Of a stretch of DNA of 9,305 nucleotides, positions 5,431-9,305 are shown one piece after another. Source of the stretch: Holophagales bacterium (GTDB taxonomy: Bacteria; Acidobacteriota; Holophagae; Holophagales; Holophagaceae); NCBI GenBank assembly GCA_031281385.1, contig JAITFL010000056.1, positions 1 to 9,305 of the forward strand, read 5' to 3'. Position numbers and translations under genes: made by a program. Numbering within the stretch: position 1 is the stretch's first letter; every line of letters starts with the position of its first letter. The notes beneath the pieces are model-generated. The model was not told where the DNA came from. It worked only from the letters and a program-made list of their open reading frames with translations, and did not search any database.

Positions 5431-6411
5431 CTATTCAAAATCATAGGGGAAGCGCGCCTTGATGAACCTCGCCGCTTCGGTTTCGGGGAATCTTTCCGCC
5501 ACTTGCCGCCCCAGCTTTTTCCTTTCGGCGGCGTAACTCTTCGCGTCAGCTTCCTCTACGCGCCGCACCATGGCCCAGGCCCTGACCTCGGGGTCTGGGT
5601 GCCTCTTCTCCATCCGCGACAGAAACAGCATGGCGCCCTGCTGGCGCAGGCCGCCAGCCGAGTTGATTGCCGTTAGGGGCATCTGCGGGCACAGGCTCCA
5701 AAAGGGGCTGACATCGTCCAGATGTCTTAGGGCCTGGTCAACCGACTGGGGTTGCCAAGCCATGGAATCGAAGCCCAGCTCTATGTAGCAAGCGGCCAGA
5801 AAGGCCCGTGTCTCTTTGTCCTTTTCGGCGGCCATCTCCTTGGACAGGCCGTTCAGCTCGCCCCCCCAGTTGTTGCTGTAAATGTTGGCGTCCAAAACGC
5901 CGATTTTGTTCATTTGGAACACCGGGCTGCTCTCCAGCGCTTTCATAAATGATGCATTGGACTTGCGTCTCCTGGCTACGTACCCCTGCCAGATGGCCGC
6001 CCACCTGCAAGTCTTTGCGTCCACGGAAATGGCCGCGTCCATGGGAGCGTCAGCCTTTGGCAAAACAATGTCGGGCAATTTTATGGACTTGCCTTTGGCG
6101 ACCACAGGGAAAGACGCCACTCTGCGCCCAGGCGCAACGGCGAAAAAAATGTAAAGGCCGATACTGTCATCAACGGAGAGAGAATACATGGACTTGTCAT
6201 CGCCCGTGGATGGGACGCCGGGAATGGTTTTTTGGCCGACGTACGGCATGGTCAAAAATACCGAGGCACCTTGCAGGGGGCCGCCGTCAGTATCCGTCAC
6301 GCGGACTTCGATCAGGCAGTTCTTGGCGGCAGTGCCGACCTCTTGGCCCCAGGCCGGACAGGGGAAGGCGCACAGCACCCCCAAGACAGCAACGAGCAGC
6401 TTTTGTAACAT
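5431..6411 (-). CDS. Secreted protein of unknown function, carboxypeptidase-regulatory-like domain plus helical C-terminus
   Basis: 326 residues from ATG 6411, chosen because GGAGG ends 4 nt upstream and a signal peptide starts there; an ATG at 6447 would add 12 residues ahead of it. Residues 1-22 are a Sec signal peptide (MLQKLLVAVLGVLCAFPCPAWG, here described as K at 4, hydrophobic core, cleavage after AWG). Residues about 30-118 (IEVRVTDTDGGPLQGASVFL and onward) look like a small beta-sandwich of the carboxypeptidase-regulatory or Ig-like kind, with the VxDxxGxPLxGAxV pattern. From about 135 the protein is helical, with TPR-like character (AACYIELG, RAWAMVRRVEEAD, RFPETEAARFIKARF), though no clean TPR is present. 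It is probably periplasmic or envelope-attached. It lies downstream of the outer-membrane genes on the same strand but 272 bp from them, behind a hairpin array, so it may be separately transcribed. I do not recognise the family. Confidence 0.8.
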   Translation of the reverse strand: MLQKLLVAVLGVLCAFPCPAWGQEVGTAAKNCLIEVRVTDTDGGPLQGASVFLTMPYVGQKTIPGVPSTGDDKSMYSLSVDDSIGLYIFFAVAPGRRVASFPVVAKGKSIKLPDIVLPKADAPMDAAISVDAKTCRWAAIWQGYVARRRKSNASFMKALESSPVFQMNKIGVLDANIYSNNWGGELNGLSKEMAAEKDKETRAFLAACYIELGFDSMAWQPQSVDQALRHLDDVSPFWSLCPQMPLTAINSAGGLRQQGAMLFLSRMEKRHPDPEVRAWAMVRRVEEADAKSYAAERKKLGRQVAERFPETEAARFIKARFPYDFE

Positions 6412-6466
6412 GGTGCCTCCAAGACAAGACAGTGGAGAAGTTTCCACTGGCAGAAAATGGGTATTT

Positions 6467-6514
6467 ATTCCAATTCTAAATAGAATCAGCCATGATTCTA
6501 TTTAGAATTGGAAT
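6467..6514. repeat. Perfect 22-bp-arm hairpin (loop GCCA)
   Basis: Arms 6467-6488 and 6493-6514 are exact reverse complements and AT-rich; the left arm begins ATTCCAATTCTAAATAG. The start CCAATTCTAA (6470-6479) recurs inverted at 6620-6629. It lies 55 nt upstream of the secreted-protein start, so it may also influence that gene's transcript. Confidence 0.92.
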
Positions 6515-6579
6515 GCGCGACAGGACGTCGCGCCCGAAATGCGTAGCATTTCGCGAGGCCAGGCGAGCCGCGACTCGCC
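6515..6579. repeat. Three consecutive GC-rich hairpins
   Basis: GCGCGAC-AGGAC-GTCGCGC (6515-6533) follows the 22-bp hairpin with no gap. One base later comes CGAAATGC-GTA-GCATTTCG (6535-6553), and then GGCGAG-CCGCGA-CTCGCC (6562-6579). All stems are perfect and unrelated to one another in sequence. No coding frame on either strand is credible across them. Confidence 0.85.
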
Positions 6580-6587
6580 GCAGCCGA

Positions 6588-6623
6588 CTAATTCAAAATT
6601 GCATGGACGCAATTTTGAATTAG
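6588..6623. repeat. Perfect 15-bp-arm hairpin (loop ATGGAC)
   Basis: CTAATTCAAAATTGC (6588-6602) pairs with GCAATTTTGAATTAG (6609-6623). Its right edge overlaps TTAGAATTGG (6620-6629), the inverse of the sequence that opens the array at 6470, so 6470-6629 may be one unit with 10-bp terminal inverted repeats. Confidence 0.88.
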
Positions 6624-6638
6624 AATTGGCATTATGGC

Positions 6639-6662
6639 ACAGGGGCGCCGAGGCGCCCCTGT
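6639..6662 (-). terminator. Strong GC hairpin after the outer-membrane barrel gene
   Basis: ACAGGGGCGCC (6639-6649), a 2-nt gap GA, and GGCGCCCCTGT (6652-6662) form an 11-bp stem whose tip must open slightly. It begins 21 nt past the stop of the minus-strand barrel gene. No T tract follows in the direction of transcription, so it is a terminator-like or 3'-end-stabilising hairpin rather than a textbook intrinsic terminator. Confidence 0.5.
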
Positions 6663-6683
6663 CCAACGTTTCTGACGTCTGGC

Positions 6684-7346
6684 CTATAAGTCCAGACTGA
6701 AGTTGTACTTGATGGTCAGCCCGATCCAAGACGGGTGGACGCGGTTGTAACCCTTGACCTTGTAGTAGGAAATCACGTTGTCATTTGTGTATGGGGATTC
6801 GTTGAGCCACTGGGACTGATTGAAGTCCAAGCTGATGCTAACGTCTCTCCAGACATTGTAGGACACGCCTAACCTATAGCCCAGTTTGCCCTGGCCCTCG
6901 GGACGGGGGCCAGCCAGCAAAATATCATTTGGCTCGTCCAGCATGTATCCAAGGTACTCGCTGTCAGTCACGCGCTTCCCGTCCCAAAATGTAAGCATGA
7001 CTCCCGTGTACGGCCTCAAGCCCCGCACTGGAGTCCTGAAGGTAAAGTCGAGTCCTGCCCCATAGGATATCAAGTCCTGGGTCACGTCAAGCCTTTCGAT
7101 GTAGTCACCAGTCCACCTAGAGTAGCGGGCATAGATGCGCAAAGCTGTAAAACTGTCCGGCTTGGTGCCATCGTAGCCTAGCTCGTAGCACTGGCCAAGA
7201 ACTTTGCCGCCTTGGTAGTACCTCAAGTCTGTCTGGGAAAACCCAGCGGTAAAGCCCACATAGAGGGGCTTGGCATCGCTGTCTTGGGCTGCCAGCCCAA
7301 TGGAAGCGGCCCCAAGGGCGATAGTTGCTGCTATGTTTTTAATCAT
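6684..7346 (-). CDS. Small outer-membrane beta-barrel protein
   Basis: 220 residues. The start at ATG 7346 is fixed by AGGAGG 6 nt upstream. A signal peptide of about 20 residues (MIKNIAATIALGAASIGLAA) is followed by alternating hydrophobic and polar strands rich in aromatic residues: YVGFTAGFSQTDLRYY, ALRIYARYSRW, LISYGAGLDFTF, YRLGVSYNVWRDVSISLDF and WIGLTIKYNF near the end. The pattern and size suit an 8-10-stranded barrel of the OmpA/OmpW size class, but no specific family signature was recognised. It follows the TonB-dependent receptor by only 23 bp and is surely co-transcribed with it. It may be an accessory barrel for the same substrate or a general porin-like protein. The last residue is Leu rather than Phe. 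The loop composition gives no substrate clue. Confidence 0.82.
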   Translation of the reverse strand: MIKNIAATIALGAASIGLAAQDSDAKPLYVGFTAGFSQTDLRYYQGGKVLGQCYELGYDGTKPDSFTALRIYARYSRWTGDYIERLDVTQDLISYGAGLDFTFRTPVRGLRPYTGVMLTFWDGKRVTDSEYLGYMLDEPNDILLAGPRPEGQGKLGYRLGVSYNVWRDVSISLDFNQSQWLNESPYTNDNVISYYKVKGYNRVHPSWIGLTIKYNFSLDL

Positions 7347-7369
7347 GTATTCCTCCTGATCTCACAAAG

Positions 7370-9305
7370 TTAAAACCTGAGCCCACATTCAAGGCTGAAG
7401 GATCGTATATAGGCGCGCGAGTTGACCAAGCCAAACCTGTCGAACTGGTCTATCGTCATTCCACCGGTGTAGTTATACGCCCAGTTTCCAGAAGCAACGG
7501 GGAAACGCATTGAAACTGCGCCATCAACGAGGGCGCGCGACCCATTAGGTATCACGGTGTTGAAGATGTTGCCAACGGTAATTTCAGAGAAGGCCTGCAA
7601 CCTGCCCTTGATCGGTATGGTAAAGTTCCACTTAAAGTCAACATAGAATGTGTCGCTGTCCGTGAACCTGCCCCTGCCGTTTAGATAGGTGGCGAAGGAT
7701 GTAGGTATGCCGACTGAAGACCTTGTGCCAAAAATAGTGCGCTCGAAGAAAGCGTCGTAAGCCGGGTCAGCCGTGTTGAGATTCCTTGTAGCGGTGATGT
7801 TGAAAGGGCCGCCGTGAGTGTAGTTGCCCAGCAAGGAAAATGTGTTGGTGATGCCGCCCTTGTCACCCAATGACCAGACTAGCCATGCTTTTACGACATT
7901 GTGGGGGCTGAACCTATATTCACCGTAAGGGTTGTATTCCTCTTCCGGTATCCCCAGTGCCGACCAAAGAGCGTAAGCGCGATTTAAAACAGTGCCGGCG
8001 TTGCCTTCTCTGTGGACGTTGGTGCCCTTTGTCCGGTTGATGGTCCAGCTGCCCTGGAAGCTAAGGTATTGGGTGGCAGATCTGTACAGCGGGTACTGCC
8101 ATTCCAATTCTATGCCCTTGTGTTCCCTCTTTGCGTCGGGGTCAATTTCCAGCCTAGTGAAATAGCCGCCGTATGTCTGAAGTTCCGTGTTTGTCATCAC
8201 GGGTATGCCCGTACCAGTGGCGTTCCAGATGTCAGTAAAGGTGCGGTATATCGCCGTGGCCCTAAAGCTGCCGCCATTGGCGAAACTCCTGCGGTAGCTA
8301 AATGTGATTTCGTTGGTGCCAGCCGGCTTCAGGTTGGGGTCAACCCCATACAGCAGGTTTTGGTCTTCAACTGAATATAAAAAGCCATAGTTGGCTGGTG
8401 TCAGTATATCTTCCTTGGTCACCCATTCCGGGGCCGTAGGCGTGCCTGCGCCCTTGTCCCAGAAATAACGGGTGGCTATTTGGCCTGGCCTCTGCGTGAA
8501 GGTGGAACCCATGGAACCAGAGCCCAAGGTCGGTCGGAAGTGGCCGAATGTGCCAGTGAAAAGGTGCTGGTTGTCGCCAAGCATGTCGTACTTGATTTCC
8601 AACCTAGGCGAAATGCCCTTGCTGTCAACGTATTTGCCGTACAGGCCGGTGGTCTGCCACATGTCCAGCCTAAGCCCGGCCATGACGCTCCAGTTTTTGT
8701 TTATTGTCCAGAGGTCGTTGACATAGACCGAATTAGTGAGAAATTCGGGTACCACGCCGCCTGGCACATAGTTTACAGAGCGCATTTCCGGAACAAATGC
8801 AGCGTTGTTTCTAAAAACGGGGTCGCCAGTCTGGGCATCGGATCCCACGTAATTATACACGGCATACATATGATCGTCCCTGTGGCCGGGTACGTAGAAC
8901 ATGCGCGCATTTATGCCATATTGGGGAGTTTCGTTGACCAAGTCCTTCAACTGCTCAAAGCCAACATCTACATTGTGTTTGCCGTTGAACCAGTTGTAAT
9001 TTACGCTGATGGTTTCAGAGTTTCTTAGCACCGTACCCGTATTGCCGCTGTATCCGTTGGTTAGGATCGTGGCTGTGCCGGTTGTGGTGAGGAAGGACGT
9101 GATGGCGGGGTTGTTCTGCCACACCCTGACATATATTGGATCGTCCGGGCCATTCTGAAAGTCAATCTCGTTTCTGCGCCTGCCCCACCTAGCTTCCAAG
9201 ATGCCATTGCTGCCGATGATGCCCCTGTAGTTCACGGAGGTCAGCTCGCGTATGGACGACTGGGAACCAAAGGTGTCATAAGTGAGGCCGCCCACAAAGT
9301 AGGGT
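7370..9305 (-). CDS. TonB-dependent outer-membrane receptor (N-terminal part beyond window)
   Basis: The frame is open from the right edge (no start inside; 9295 is an internal GTG) to TAA at 7370-7372, about 645 residues. It is the beta-barrel portion of an energy-coupled outer-membrane importer: repeated strand-loop pairs such as HNVDVGFEQL, NSVYVNDLWTINKNWSVMAGLRLDMWQ, GISPRLEIKYDM, EITFSYRRSF, KGIELEWQYPL and DTFYVDFKWNFTIP, ending in SFSLECGLRF. The terminal Phe fits the signal used for barrel assembly. The DLWTINKNWSVMAGLRLD stretch is a common TonB-receptor barrel motif. The plug and TonB box should lie beyond 9305; in Acidobacteriota such receptors often also carry an N-terminal carboxypeptidase-regulatory domain. 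The substrate cannot be inferred. The small barrel gene follows 23 bp downstream. Confidence 0.88.
   Translation of the reverse strand, partial: PYFVGGLTYDTFGSQSSIRELTSVNYRGIIGSNGILEARWGRRRNEIDFQNGPDDPIYVRVWQNNPAITSFLTTTGTATILTNGYSGNTGTVLRNSETISVNYNWFNGKHNVDVGFEQLKDLVNETPQYGINARMFYVPGHRDDHMYAVYNYVGSDAQTGDPVFRNNAAFVPEMRSVNYVPGGVVPEFLTNSVYVNDLWTINKNWSVMAGLRLDMWQTTGLYGKYVDSKGISPRLEIKYDMLGDNQHLFTGTFGHFRPTLGSGSMGSTFTQRPGQIATRYFWDKGAGTPTAPEWVTKEDILTPANYGFLYSVEDQNLLYGVDPNLKPAGTNEITFSYRRSFANGGSFRATAIYRTFTDIWNATGTGIPVMTNTELQTYGGYFTRLEIDPDAKREHKGIELEWQYPLYRSATQYLSFQGSWTINRTKGTNVHREGNAGTVLNRAYALWSALGIPEEEYNPYGEYRFSPHNVVKAWLVWSLGDKGGITNTFSLLGNYTHGGPFNITATRNLNTADPAYDAFFERTIFGTRSSVGIPTSFATYLNGRGRFTDSDTFYVDFKWNFTIPIKGRLQAFSEITVGNIFNTVIPNGSRALVDGAVSMRFPVASGNWAYNYTGGMTIDQFDRFGLVNSRAYIRSFSLECGLRF

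Noticed and set aside
5570..6505. Plus-strand ORFs opposite the secreted-protein gene, including 5949-6479
   Set aside because: They are antisense to a gene with a signal peptide and Shine-Dalgarno site, and their composition is rich in Arg, Trp and Cys as expected for shadows.
6502..6729. 75-codon minus-strand ORF between the barrel and secreted-protein genes
   Set aside because: It is composed of hairpin arms and overlaps the end of the barrel gene in another frame.
8012..9028. Plus-strand ORFs opposite the TonB receptor (8012-8374, 8472-8726, 8480-9028)
   Set aside because: The minus-strand frame shows continuous beta-barrel strands; these are antisense shadows.

Overview
The window comes from a diderm (Gram-negative-type) bacterium of moderate GC content. 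Evidence is a TonB-dependent receptor, a small outer-membrane barrel, Sec signal peptides and clear Shine-Dalgarno sites. AGG arginine and ATA isoleucine codons and CTAG tetramers are common, which is unlike enterobacteria. The long receptor barrel ending in Phe, paired with a small barrel gene, resembles Acidobacteriota (Holophagae-like) arrangements. That phylum guess is a weak inference.

Layout: 1-1478 (-) is most of thrS, running off the left edge. 1479-1677 is an intergenic region with a 102-bp segment bounded by 13-bp inverted repeats. 1678-1763 (+) is tRNA-Leu(UAA) with an encoded CCA. 1812-1843 holds AATTGAC heptad repeats abutting the start of a UvrD/PcrA helicase gene (+, to 4243). 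4304-4525 (+) is a VapB-like antitoxin, followed by a PIN-domain toxin gene (vapC type) that has been interrupted. 5336-5372 is a bidirectional terminator between the converging PIN gene and a minus-strand block. That block reads, in transcription order, TonB-dependent receptor (7370 to beyond 9305), small outer-membrane barrel (6684-7346), a dense array of six hairpins (6467-6662), and an unrecognised secreted protein (5431-6411).

The most notable observation is in the toxin gene. A 138-bp segment built almost entirely of hairpins lies inside the vapC reading frame and is flanked by direct GTATTA repeats. Removing it with one repeat copy restores a classical PIN N-terminus (LDANAVLAVISEEPG). 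This joins to a start codon 2 nt after the antitoxin stop, with its own Shine-Dalgarno site, though one in-frame TAA remains. The present ORF starts inside the segment's last hairpin and carries Glu where the first catalytic Asp should be. Related but sequence-unrelated hairpin clusters occur upstream of thrS and between the two secreted-protein genes, so the genome may carry a family of short, structure-conserved palindromic elements.

The housekeeping genes (thrS, tRNA-Leu, uvrD) look intact where visible. The receptor and small barrel, 23 bp apart, probably form one envelope operon.
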